Assembly (NCBI RefSeq): GCF_011764585.1
Contig: NZ_AP022853.1
Span: forward strand, 248,001-312,000
Direction of reading: 5' to 3'
DNA: 64,000 bases
Origin: Sulfurimicrobium lacus
GTDB taxonomy: Bacteria; Pseudomonadota; Gammaproteobacteria; Burkholderiales; Sulfuricellaceae
Shown piece after piece: positions 36,565-44,425 of the stretch. Numbering within the stretch: the stretch's first letter is position 1; each line of letters opens with the position of its first letter. The position numbers and the translations under genes were made by a program. The notes below the pieces were generated by a model that was not told the DNA's origin, ran no database searches, and was given only the letters and a program-made list of their open reading frames with translations.

Positions 36565-36978
36565 GTGCAATTCATTCAAAACAATCTGGGGCTGGTGGCC
36601 CTGGTCGTGGTCAGCGGCCTGATGATTTTCTGGCCCATGGTGAATCGCCGCATCACGGGCATCAAGGAAGTCGGCGTCGTGGAAGCGACCCAGCTCATCA
36701 ACCATCACGATGCACTGGTGCTCGACGTGCGCGAAGACCAGGAATATAGCCAGGGCAGGGTTCCCCACTCCAAGCATATTCCCCTGCGCCAGTTGATCGA
36801 CCGCCTGCACGAGCTGGAAAAGTACAAGAACAAGCCGATCATCGCGATCTGCCGCAGCGGCGCACGTTCCGGACATAGCTGCAGCGTGTTGCGCAAGAAC
36901 GGTTTCGAGCAGGTTTATAATCTGAACGGCGGCATGACGTCCTGGCAGCAGGCCAACATGCCGGTCGAGCACAAGTGA
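36565..36978 (+). CDS. Membrane-anchored rhodanese (YibN-like)
   Basis: Single-domain sulfurtransferase of 137 residues. An N-terminal helix (LGLVALVVVSGLMIFW) anchors it, and the rhodanese domain spans about 35-130. The active-site loop is CRSGARSG with C96 as the persulfide-carrying cysteine; LDVRE and GRVPHSKHIPL are the other family marks. The start is probably GTG. Downstream grxC, trxC, secB and gpsA give the same neighbourhood as yibN-grxC-secB-gpsA in Escherichia coli, while upstream lies the DUF2892 gene, so it could also serve the efflux cassette. Confidence 0.9.
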   Translation: MQFIQNNLGLVALVVVSGLMIFWPMVNRRITGIKEVGVVEATQLINHHDALVLDVREDQEYSQGRVPHSKHIPLRQLIDRLHELEKYKNKPIIAICRSGARSGHSCSVLRKNGFEQVYNLNGGMTSWQQANMPVEHK

Positions 36979-36994
36979 GCGATAGAGGACTTAA

Positions 36995-37252
36995 ATGGCA
37001 AACGTAACGATGTACTGCACCGGTGTGTGCCCTTACTGCACCATGGCGGAAAAGCTGCTGAACAAGAAAGGTGTGACGGAAATCAACAAGATCCGCATCG
37101 ACGTCGAGGCGGGTCGCAAGGAAGAAATGATGGAGAGAACCGGCCGTCGCACCGTGCCGCAAATCTACATCGACGATTTCCATGTCGGCGGTTTCGACGA
37201 TCTTTCCGCGCTGGACATGGAAGGCAAGCTGGAACCCCTGCTGACGAAATAA
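36995..37252 (+). CDS. grxC: Glutaredoxin 3
   Basis: Cytoplasmic dithiol glutaredoxin of 85 residues that reduces disulfides with glutathione. The active site CPYC is at about residues 12-15 (GVCPYCTMAEKLL), the cis-proline is in RTVPQIYID and the glutathione loop is HVGGFDDL. It starts 17 bases after the rhodanese gene and is followed by trxC 15 bases later, so three redox proteins lie together. Confidence 0.95.
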   Translation: MANVTMYCTGVCPYCTMAEKLLNKKGVTEINKIRIDVEAGRKEEMMERTGRRTVPQIYIDDFHVGGFDDLSALDMEGKLEPLLTK

Positions 37253-37266
37253 ATGGAGTAACGGCC

Positions 37267-37686
37267 GTGAATATCGTTTGTCCCGATTGCCAGGCGATCA
37301 ATCGCGTTCCCGATGAGCGTCTGGGCCAGAACCCGAAATGCGGCAAGTGCGGCGCAGCGTTGCTTGGCGGTGCGCCGCTGGAACTGGGTGCGGCGAATTT
37401 TTCCCGCTTCATCGGCAAGAACGAGATCCCCGTGGTGGTCGATTTCTGGGCGCCCTGGTGCGGGCCCTGCAAGATGATGGCGCCGGTGTTCGCGCAGGTC
37501 GCCGCTGAGCTCGGGACACGCTTCCGTTTCGTCAAGGTGAATACCGAAGCGGAACAGGCATTGGCGCAACAGTTCGCCATCCGCAGCATTCCCACCCTGG
37601 CGCTGTTCCGCAACGGCGCCGAAGTGGACCGCGTTGCCGGAGCCATGGATGCCGGCAATCTGAGGAACTGGTTGCAGCGACACTAA
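37267..37686 (+). CDS. trxC: Thioredoxin 2 (zinc-binding)
   Basis: Thioredoxin of 139 residues with an N-terminal zinc-ribbon (CPDC then CGKC, about residues 5-29) that marks TrxC. The active site is WCGPCK near residue 64 and the cis-proline is in RSIPTLALF. The start is the GTG at 37267; no ATG exists in frame after the grxC stop. TrxC in other bacteria resists oxidative stress; here it stands in a probable transcript with grxC. Confidence 0.93.
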   Translation: MNIVCPDCQAINRVPDERLGQNPKCGKCGAALLGGAPLELGAANFSRFIGKNEIPVVVDFWAPWCGPCKMMAPVFAQVAAELGTRFRFVKVNTEAEQALAQQFAIRSIPTLALFRNGAEVDRVAGAMDAGNLRNWLQRH

Positions 37687-37733
37687 TTCTCGCCGCTTCG
37701 CGTTACAATCCCCCTTTTTTAGAGATTTTTCCC

Positions 37734-38195
37734 ATGAGCGAAGAACAAAAACAGCCCGTTTTCGGTATCGAGAAGGTGTACGTCAAAGGCATATCTCTTG
37801 AGCTTCCTAACGCCCCGCAGATTTTCCTTGAGCAAGGCACGCCCGTGATTAACGTGGAAGTGCATACCGCTGCCGCGCAGCTCGACGCGGGGGTCTTCGA
37901 GGCCGTCCTGACGGTCACGGTGACTTCCAAGCTGGAAAACGACAAGACGGTATTCCTGGTGGAAGCTGCTCAGGCCGGTATTTTCCGCATCAGCGATGTG
38001 CCGCAGGAAGACATCGAGCCATTGCTCGGTATCGCCTGCCCCAACATCCTTTACCCCTATGTGCGCGAAGTGATTTCGGACATGGTGGTACGTGCAGGCT
38101 TACCGCCGGTGGTGCTCCAGCCGATGAATTTCGAAAACGCTTACCAGCAGCAGAAACAGATGCAGGCCGCACAACAACCTGCGACAACGCACTGA
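37734..38195 (+). CDS. secB: Protein-export chaperone SecB
   Basis: Tetrameric cytosolic chaperone of 153 residues that keeps precursors unfolded and hands them to SecA. Signature pieces are FGIEKVYVKGISLELPNAP, the acidic SecA-contact strand region, and CPNILYPYVREVISD, with PPVVLQPMNFENAY near the end. gpsA follows after a small SH3-like gene, so the secB-gpsA link known from enteric bacteria is kept with one insertion. Confidence 0.96.
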   Translation: MSEEQKQPVFGIEKVYVKGISLELPNAPQIFLEQGTPVINVEVHTAAAQLDAGVFEAVLTVTVTSKLENDKTVFLVEAAQAGIFRISDVPQEDIEPLLGIACPNILYPYVREVISDMVVRAGLPPVVLQPMNFENAYQQQKQMQAAQQPATTH

Positions 38196-38209
38196 ACGAG
38201 GCGCGGGGA

Positions 38210-38650
38210 GTGAGCGCCTGGCGTGCCATCCTGTTGCTAGCTGCGCTTTTCCCCCTGGCTTCATGGGCGCTGGAGTACCGCTCCATCGCGGCCGACCGCA
38301 CGGTGATGTACGACGCCCCTTCGCTGCACGGCAAGAAGCTCTATCTGGCCAGCCGTTTTTATCCCGTCGAGGTGATTGTGGACCTTGAGTCTTTCGCCAA
38401 GGTGCGCGACGTTGCCGGCGATCTGGCCTGGGTGGAGAAGAAAAATCTTTCCGCCAAGCATACGGTGCTGGTCAACGTACCTCTCGCCGATGTGCGCAAG
38501 ACCCCGGACGCCAATGCAGCGCTGGCGTTCCAGGCAGAACGCAGCGTGGTGCTGGAAGTGATCGAGAATGCCGCTGGCGGCTGGATCAAGGTGCGCCATG
38601 CGGACGGTGCGGTGGGATACGTGCGCGTATCCCAGGTGTGGGGCTCATGA
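38210..38650 (+). CDS. Periplasmic protein with two bacterial SH3-like domains
   Basis: Secreted protein of 146 residues. The signal peptide is about 20 residues ([15 protein letters not shown]). Two SH3-like stretches follow: [20 protein letters not shown] with WVEKKNLS, and [18 protein letters not shown] ending [11 protein letters not shown]. Such domains often bind cell-wall peptides. GTG is the only sensible start. Its stop codon overlaps the gpsA start (ATGA), implying translational coupling. The role is unknown; the position between secB and gpsA recurs in betaproteobacteria as far as I recall. Confidence 0.82.
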   Translation: MSAWRAILLLAALFPLASWALEYRSIAADRTVMYDAPSLHGKKLYLASRFYPVEVIVDLESFAKVRDVAGDLAWVEKKNLSAKHTVLVNVPLADVRKTPDANAALAFQAERSVVLEVIENAAGGWIKVRHADGAVGYVRVSQVWGS

Positions 38651-39642
38651 AGCTTGCCGTGCTCGGTGCCGGAGCCTGGGGGACGGCATTGGCGGCCAGC
38701 CTGAGCGCACATCACGATGTCACCCTGTGGGCGCGCAATGCTTCTCAGGCAGCCGAGATGGATTCGCAGCGCTGCAATTCACGCTATTTGCCCGATATTA
38801 CCCTTTCCGCTGAGCTGCATTTCTCGTCCGACCTTGCGCAGACTCTGCATGGCGCGGAGCTGATGCTGGCGGTCGTGCCCAGTGGCGCATTGCGGCCGCT
38901 GTTGCGCGAAGTGGCGAGGCTTGCGCCGGGCGTGCCGGTGATCTGGGCATGCAAGGGCTTCGAGGTCGGCAGCCGCAAACTGCCCCACGAGGTCGCGAGC
39001 GAGGAATTGCTGGAGCAAACTCCGTGCGGCGCGCTTTCCGGTCCCAGCTTCGCGCGCGAGGTGGCGCTCGGTTTGCCCACTGCCCTGACTCTGGCTTCCC
39101 TGAATGAAGCGTTTGCGCGCCAAAGCGCCTTGGCGCTGCACAGCAACCGCTTGCGAGTCTATGCCAGCAGCGATGTCATGGGCGTGGAGCTGGGTGGGGC
39201 GGTGAAGAACGTTCTTGCCATTGCCGCCGGCATCTCCGACGGCATGGGGTTCGGTCACAATGCCCGTGCCGCCCTGATCACGCGCGGCCTGGCGGAAATC
39301 ACCAGGCTGGGACTGGCCCTTGGCGGGCGTCAGGAGACCTTCATGGGCCTGACCGGCATGGGGGACCTGATCCTGACCTGTACCGGTGACCTGTCACGCA
39401 ATCGCCAGGTGGGCCTCAAACTGGCGCAGGGCAAGTCGCTGGAAGCCATTCTGCGCGATCTTGGCCATGTGGCGGAGGGCGTCAACACGGCGCGCGAGGT
39501 GCTCGAGCTGGCCCGCCAGTTCCAGGTCGACATGCCGATCACGCAAGCGGTTTACCAGGTTCTGTTCGAGAGCGTTGCGCCCAAGGCTGCGGTGGAAGAC
39601 CTGCTGAGCCGCGAACCCGGATCTGAAGCTATCAGCCGTTAG
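38647..39642 (+). CDS. gpsA: Glycerol-3-phosphate dehydrogenase [NAD(P)+]
   Basis: Cytoplasmic enzyme that makes sn-glycerol-3-phosphate for phospholipids, 331 residues. The dinucleotide fold is [26 protein letters not shown], the catalytic lysine in [13 protein letters not shown] and [18 protein letters not shown] are diagnostic. The ATG at 38647 gives the normal N-terminus. The last five codons and the stop lie inside an AGCTATCAGC inverted repeat, so the tail EAISR is repeat-derived. Confidence 0.95.
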   Translation: MKLAVLGAGAWGTALAASLSAHHDVTLWARNASQAAEMDSQRCNSRYLPDITLSAELHFSSDLAQTLHGAELMLAVVPSGALRPLLREVARLAPGVPVIWACKGFEVGSRKLPHEVASEELLEQTPCGALSGPSFAREVALGLPTALTLASLNEAFARQSALALHSNRLRVYASSDVMGVELGGAVKNVLAIAAGISDGMGFGHNARAALITRGLAEITRLGLALGGRQETFMGLTGMGDLILTCTGDLSRNRQVGLKLAQGKSLEAILRDLGHVAEGVNTAREVLELARQFQVDMPITQAVYQVLFESVAPKAAVEDLLSREPGSEAISR

Positions 39643-39658
39643 CCGTCAGCTGATAGCT
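39627..39658. repeat. AGCTATCAGC inverted repeat between gpsA and the diguanylate cyclase gene
   Basis: AGCTATCAGC at 39627-39636 and GCTGATAGCT at 39649-39658 are exact inverted copies around a 12-base loop. The gpsA stop codon (39640-39642) is in the loop, and the stop codon of the converging cyclase gene overlaps the right arm. The unit is the same as at 44.0, 44.4 and 60.3 kb. It may also act as a bidirectional terminator, though there is no T run. Confidence 0.85.
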
Positions 39659-41663
39659 ATTCCGCAATACAGACCCGGTTGCGCCCTGCCTGCTTTGCCG
39701 CATAGAGCGCTTGGTCCGCCGCCCGCAGCACGGCTTCGGAACTGGTGCCGTGTTGCGGCATGGAAGCGATGCCCGCAGATATGGTTATCGCCGGCAAAAC
39801 CTTGTCTCCCCATGCAATGTTGAGATTCTGCAAGCGCGCAGCGATTTCCACCATGCGCTTTGCCGCTTCCCCTGCCTCGGAAGCGGGCATGACGATCAAA
39901 ATTTCCTCGCCGCCATAGCGGTAGGCAATATCGCTCTGGCGCAGACTGGCGCGAATGCAGAGTGAAACTTCCGTCAGTACGCGGTCGCCAGCCTCGTGTC
40001 CGTGGGTGTCGTTGAATTTCTTGAAGTGGTCGATATCCAGCATCGCCGCGGCGAAGGGCTTCTTCTCGCGCGACGCGCGCAGGATTTCGCGCTCCAGCGT
40101 TTCATCGAGATAGCGCCGGTTGAACAAACCGGTCAGCGCGTCATGCGTGGCCTGCTCGCGCAGCGCCTCGCGCAGGCGGATGTTGGACAGCGCCAGGGTC
40201 AACGCCTCTCCCACCGTCACGCTGAGTTGAGTCAGGCGCATTTTCCGGTCCGGACTGCATCCGGGGGCGGCATGGATGTGCAGCAATCCCAGCGCTTCGC
40301 CCCGCACGATCAGGGGAAGCCCCATGTAGCCGCTGGTCGGGCGCTCCTGGAAATGTTCGCAAGCCATATCCTTGGAAGGATCGGGAACCTCGTGACGCTG
40401 TCCGCGCCGCATGGCCCAGCAGCTGTCGATATCGAACACGTCGAGGATATGCACGTCCTTGCCCCAGCGCGCCACGGTTTCGAGAAAGCGGCCTTTGTGC
40501 GACACGATCGCCAGCGCGCCGCCCGCACCGAGTTCCATTTCCGCAGCCTTGAGGGCAAACACGCGATAGGCCTCTTCTTCCGTCAGGCAGGTCTGCAGCA
40601 ATTCGTTCATCTGGTTCAGCAGCGTAAGATCCTTGGCCTGGCTCCGCAGCTCGGAGAGAGATTCTGCAAGCTGAACGTGGTACTGCTGAAGTTTGTCCTC
40701 GGCCTGCTTGTCCTCGGTAATGTCTTCCAGCATGCCGAGGTAGTGGGTGATGAAGCCATTCGAATCGGCGATCGGGGAAATGGAAGCCTTCTCCCAAAAA
40801 AGCTCGCCATTTTTCTTCCGGTTATGGAATTCGCCGACCCATTCATGGCCGCGGCTGATGGTCGTCCAGAGCTGCTGGTAGATGTCGTCCCGAGTCTCGC
40901 CGGATTTGAGGATGCGAGGTGTTTCCCCCTTTACTTCCGGCAATCTGTAACCGGTAACCTCGGTGAATTTCGGGTTGACATATTCGATCAGGCCGCCGGC
41001 GTCGGTAATGATGATCGAGACCGGGCTGAATTCCACTGCGCGGGAGAGCTTGCGCAATTCGTTTTCCGTTTGCTTGCGGATTTCTATTTCCCGCTGCAGG
41101 AGATGGTTGGCGTGCCAGAAATCCTGGGTGCGCGCAGCAAGGCTGTCATAGATCTCGTTCATGGCCTTGAGCAGGATTTCGTTTGAGTCGGCCATATAGG
41201 CGACAGCCTGGTTTCTGGCTTCCGCCGGCGGCATGCCTGATTCGAGGGCGAGGATTTCCTTCGCCATGCGCATGTCGGTGCCGAGGATATGCGAAATCAG
41301 CCACCTGGTAAGGAAAGTGAGCGCCTTCCCGGTCACTTCGCCGGGGTTGTCATTTGCGGCTACCCTGGCGTCGAGCGCTTGCTGAACAAAGAGTACGTGG
41401 GATTTTACGTGCGAGGCTTCGAACTCGGCGTCGATCTGATAACGCTGCATCAGATCTTCTTCGGTTTTGAAATGATAGATGGCGTAGTCGGCCAGCTCGT
41501 CGAATACCTTGAGCAATTCGCCTGAATCCTCTTGCTCCGCCTGCATCCGGGCGAGGGAATTGATGAGGCCCACCAGTTTCTTGTGCTGCTGATCCACCTC
41601 CGGGATGCCGGTTTCGTATTTGGCGCCCCAGGCAAAAATTTCAGATTTTGAAGTGGTGGTCAT
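39657..41663 (-). CDS. Hemerythrin-PAS-GAF diguanylate cyclase
   Basis: Cytoplasmic signalling protein of 668 residues. Residues 1-140 are a bacteriohemerythrin domain with di-iron ligands in DQQHKKL, HFKTEEDL, HVKSH and HILGTDMRM, so it probably senses oxygen. A coiled helix leads to a PAS domain (about 205-330, LSRAVEFSPVSIIITD), a GAF-like domain (about 345-490) and a GGDEF domain (about 510-668). The active signature is YGGEEI and the inhibitory RxxD site is RQSD five residues before it, so it should make cyclic-di-GMP and be feedback-inhibited. The MSHA ATPase with a cyclic-di-GMP motif lies 640 bases beyond its start. Confidence 0.92.
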   Translation of the reverse strand: MTTTSKSEIFAWGAKYETGIPEVDQQHKKLVGLINSLARMQAEQEDSGELLKVFDELADYAIYHFKTEEDLMQRYQIDAEFEASHVKSHVLFVQQALDARVAANDNPGEVTGKALTFLTRWLISHILGTDMRMAKEILALESGMPPAEARNQAVAYMADSNEILLKAMNEIYDSLAARTQDFWHANHLLQREIEIRKQTENELRKLSRAVEFSPVSIIITDAGGLIEYVNPKFTEVTGYRLPEVKGETPRILKSGETRDDIYQQLWTTISRGHEWVGEFHNRKKNGELFWEKASISPIADSNGFITHYLGMLEDITEDKQAEDKLQQYHVQLAESLSELRSQAKDLTLLNQMNELLQTCLTEEEAYRVFALKAAEMELGAGGALAIVSHKGRFLETVARWGKDVHILDVFDIDSCWAMRRGQRHEVPDPSKDMACEHFQERPTSGYMGLPLIVRGEALGLLHIHAAPGCSPDRKMRLTQLSVTVGEALTLALSNIRLREALREQATHDALTGLFNRRYLDETLEREILRASREKKPFAAAMLDIDHFKKFNDTHGHEAGDRVLTEVSLCIRASLRQSDIAYRYGGEEILIVMPASEAGEAAKRMVEIAARLQNLNIAWGDKVLPAITISAGIASMPQHGTSSEAVLRAADQALYAAKQAGRNRVCIAE

Positions 41664-41743
41664 GGATTTTTGTGCCTATGAGGGGTGCACTTAAAATAAC
41701 GGCACCTTGCTATTGAATTTTACCGCACTGTTTTACTGCAAGG

Positions 41744-42208
41744 CTAATTACCTCCAGCGAAACCTGCTTGCCGCCAGGCTTCAAAAATCACCACCGCCGC
41801 GGCGTTGGATAGATTCAGGCTGCGGCTGCTGGGCTGCATGGGGAGGCGAATGCGACTCTCGGCAGGGAACGTTGCCAGCAATTCGGCCGGCAGGCCGCGG
41901 CTTTCCGGCCCGAACACGAACACATCCCCCTCTGTGAATGCCACGTCGGTGTAGCGCCTGGAACCCTTGGTGGTGGCGGCAAACAAGCGGCGTCCGGCGA
42001 AATGTGCCAGGCACGCCTGCCAGTTCGGGTGAACCTTGAGCGTGGCATATTCGTGGTAATCCAGGCCCGCGCGCTGCAACTGTTTGTCCTCCAGGGTGAA
42101 ACCGAGCGGCTCCACCAGATGCAGCGCCGTGCCGGTATTGGCGCAAAGGCGGATGATATTGCCGGTATTGGGCGGAATTTCAGGCTCGAAAAGCACGATT
42201 TCAAACAA
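41744..42208 (-). CDS. trmL: tRNA (cytidine(34)-2'-O)-methyltransferase TrmL
   Basis: SPOUT methyltransferase of about 154 residues that methylates the wobble base of leucine tRNAs. The start FEIVLFEPEIPPNTGNIIRL, the knot regions FVFGPESRGLP and RSLNLSNAAAVVIFEAWRQ are characteristic. The TTG at 42208 gives the usual family length; in-frame ATGs up to 42289 would add an atypical N-terminus. It is divergent from mshE with about 90 bases between starts. Confidence 0.9.
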   Translation of the reverse strand: MFEIVLFEPEIPPNTGNIIRLCANTGTALHLVEPLGFTLEDKQLQRAGLDYHEYATLKVHPNWQACLAHFAGRRLFAATTKGSRRYTDVAFTEGDVFVFGPESRGLPAELLATFPAESRIRLPMQPSSRSLNLSNAAAVVIFEAWRQAGFAGGN

Positions 42209-42300
42209 TTTCTTGTATCCAGATGGGAAAAGCGTTAATTTAACACTATCAATGAGATGTGTTTTACTTATGACAAACAACATGAGCAAGCAGGGCGACG

Positions 42301-44004
42301 ATGGCCAAACCTGAAAAAATCCGGTTGGGCGAGGTACTGATCCAGCAGAATCTGCTCACCGAAGACCAGCTGAAACAGGCACTGGCCGAGCAGAAAAGCA
42401 GCGGACGCAAGCTGGGCCGCATCTTCATCGAAAATGGCTTCGTCACCGAGGAAGGGATCGCCGAGGCTATCGCACGCCAGCTGCAGATCCCTTTCATCAA
42501 TCTCAAGTTTTACAATACCAACGCCGACCTGGTCAACAAGCTGCCGGAAACCCAGGCGCGCCGCTTCCGCGCGCTGGTGCTGGAAGACCGGGGTGAAACG
42601 CTGCTGGTCGGCATGGCCGACCCCTCCGACCTGTTTGCCTACGACGAGCTGGCCCGCGCGCTCAAACGCGACATCGACCTGGCCGCGGTGGCGGAAAGCC
42701 AGTTGCTGCAAACCATCGATCGCGTCTATCGCCGCACCGACCAGATCAGCGGCCTGGCCCAGGCGCTGGAACAGGAACTGGGCGACACAGTGGTGGATTT
42801 CGGCGGCGTCGGGGTCACCACCAACCTGGAAGAAGCACCAGTCGTCAAGTTGCTGCAGACCATGTTCGAGGATGCCACCCAGGTGCGGGCCTCCGACGTA
42901 CATATCGAGCCGCAGGAAACCAAGCTGCAAATCCGCTTCCGTATCGACGGCGTACTCCACCTGCAAACGGAGGCCGACAACAAGATCGCCGCGGCGCTGG
43001 TGCTGCGCCTCAAGCTCATGTCCGGCCTCGATATTTCGGAAAAGCGCGTGCCGCAGGACGGTCGTTTCAACGTCAAGATTCGCGGCCAGGCGGTGGATGT
43101 GCGTATTTCCAGCATGCCGACCCAGTACGGCGAGTCGGTGGTGATGCGTCTGCTTAACCAGAGCGGCGGGATTCCTACCCTCGACAAGCTGGGTATGCCG
43201 CCGGACATGCTGGAAAAATTCCGCAAGATCCTGCGCCGCCCCAACGGCATGGTGCTGGTTACCGGCCCGACCGGCAGCGGCAAGACCACCACGCTGTATT
43301 CGGCACTCGCCGAACTGAACTCGATCGAATCCAAGATCATCACCGTGGAAGACCCGGTGGAATACCGCTTGCCCGGCATCAACCAGGTGCAGGTGAACGA
43401 GAAAATCGATCTTTCCTTCGCCCGCGTGCTGCGCTCCACCTTGCGCCAGGACCCGGACATTATCCTGGTGGGCGAAATCCGCGACCAGGAAACCGCGCAA
43501 ATCGGCCTGCGTGCCGCCATGACCGGCCACATGGTGCTGTCCACCCTGCATACCAACGATGCCATCAGCACCCCGATCCGCCTGATCGACATGGGCGTGC
43601 CGCGTTTCATGGTGGCGACCTCGCTGCAAGTCGTGCTGGCCCAGCGCCTGGTGCGACTGGTATGCGAAAGTTGCTCCGAAACCTATGCGCTCAAGCCATT
43701 CGAACATGAATGGCTGCGCCTCGAGTTGAAAGATCAGGTCGACCAGCACCATTACGTGCATGGTCGCGGCTGTACCAACTGCAACGGCACCGGCTACCAG
43801 GGTCGCATGGGTATCTATGAAATGCTGGAAATGGATTTCGACATGGTTGAAGCCGCCAACCACCACGACCCGGCCCATTTCATGAAAATGGCGCGCCAGC
43901 AGATGGCGGGCAAAACCCTGCGTACCCAGGCGGTGGGAGAGGTGCTAAAGGGACGGACCACGGTTGGTGAAGCGATGCGCATCAGCAATCAGTTTGATGA
44001 GTAG
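42301..44004 (+). CDS. mshE: MSHA pilus assembly ATPase MshE
   Basis: Cytoplasmic hexameric ATPase of 567 residues driving pilus extension, in the PilB/GspE family. The N-terminal domain has two cyclic-di-GMP-binding 24-residue motifs: RLGEVLIQQNLL...LAEQ (residues 8-31) and KLGRIFIENGFV...IARQ (37-60), both fitting the MshEN pattern. Walker A is GPTGSGKTT, the Asp box region is DPDIILVGEIRDQETA, and a four-cysteine zinc site (CESC and CTNC) lies near the C-terminus. The mshG gene normally follows directly; here a four-helix-bundle element intervenes. Confidence 0.93.
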   Translation: MAKPEKIRLGEVLIQQNLLTEDQLKQALAEQKSSGRKLGRIFIENGFVTEEGIAEAIARQLQIPFINLKFYNTNADLVNKLPETQARRFRALVLEDRGETLLVGMADPSDLFAYDELARALKRDIDLAAVAESQLLQTIDRVYRRTDQISGLAQALEQELGDTVVDFGGVGVTTNLEEAPVVKLLQTMFEDATQVRASDVHIEPQETKLQIRFRIDGVLHLQTEADNKIAAALVLRLKLMSGLDISEKRVPQDGRFNVKIRGQAVDVRISSMPTQYGESVVMRLLNQSGGIPTLDKLGMPPDMLEKFRKILRRPNGMVLVTGPTGSGKTTTLYSALAELNSIESKIITVEDPVEYRLPGINQVQVNEKIDLSFARVLRSTLRQDPDIILVGEIRDQETAQIGLRAAMTGHMVLSTLHTNDAISTPIRLIDMGVPRFMVATSLQVVLAQRLVRLVCESCSETYALKPFEHEWLRLELKDQVDQHHYVHGRGCTNCNGTGYQGRMGIYEMLEMDFDMVEAANHHDPAHFMKMARQQMAGKTLRTQAVGEVLKGRTTVGEAMRISNQFDE

Positions 44005-44009
44005 GGATC

Positions 44010-44421
44010 AGCTATCAGCTTTCAGCGGTCAGCTTTGGGTGGAAGCTGCGTGAGGGACTTTCGTGATCTTGCGGTTTGGGCTAAAGCGCATCAGTTGACG
44101 CTGGCGGTGTATCGGGAAACGAGCAATTTCCCTGTTGCCGAGTTATATGGTTTGACCAGCCAGATGCGGCGTGCGGTTGCTTCTGTTCCGGCGAATATTG
44201 CCGAGGGTTGCGGAAGAAATGGAGGCGCCGATTTTGCGCGATTTCTCCAAATTGCTTTGGGTTCAGCAAGTGAACTCGAATACCATTTATTGCTGGCACG
44301 TGACCTGGGATACTTGAATTCTGTATTTCACGAAACCATGCAGATTGATACTGTGGAAGTGAAGAAAATGCTTACGTCCTTGATTCAAAAGCTGAGAACT
44401 GACCGCTGATGGCTGAAAGCT
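44010..44421 (+). mobile_element. Putative mobile element: four-helix-bundle gene between inverted arms
   Basis: The left arm at 44010-44033 (AGCTATCAGC, TTTCAGC, GGTCAGC) and the right arm at 44399-44421 are inverted, imperfect copies; over about 24 positions some 21 agree. Between them is one gene for a four-helix-bundle protein. The left arm begins 5 bases after the mshE stop and the right arm ends 4 bases before the mshG start, so the unit fills the whole mshE-mshG junction. Related arms with loops of only 12 and 18 bases stand at 39627-39658 and 60332-60397. No target-site duplication is obvious. Mobility is inference. Confidence 0.6.
44050..44409 (+). CDS. Four-helix-bundle protein (S23/IVP family)
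   Basis: Protein of 119 residues in the family first seen in 23S rRNA intervening sequences and related to Avd, the accessory protein of diversity-generating retroelements. Hallmarks are RDFRDLAVWAKAHQLTLAVY, LTSQMRRAVASVPANIAEG and FLQIALGSASELEYHLLLARDL. Biochemical role is unknown; Avd binds nucleic acid and a reverse transcriptase. I use GTG 44050 (V-RDFRDL) as the start, with GGAAG upstream. The stop is inside the right inverted arm. It has no link to pilus function, and its insertion between mshE and mshG points to transfer. Confidence 0.88.
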   Translation: MRDFRDLAVWAKAHQLTLAVYRETSNFPVAELYGLTSQMRRAVASVPANIAEGCGRNGGADFARFLQIALGSASELEYHLLLARDLGYLNSVFHETMQIDTVEVKKMLTSLIQKLRTDR

Positions 44422-44425
44422 AAAT

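Noticed and set aside
44010-44421. A 23S rRNA intervening sequence with S23 gene
   Set aside because: The protein family matches, but flanking DNA is pilus genes and contains no rRNA.
44010-44421. A diversity-generating retroelement based on the Avd-like protein
   Set aside because: No reverse transcriptase and no template/variable repeat pair could be found in the window.
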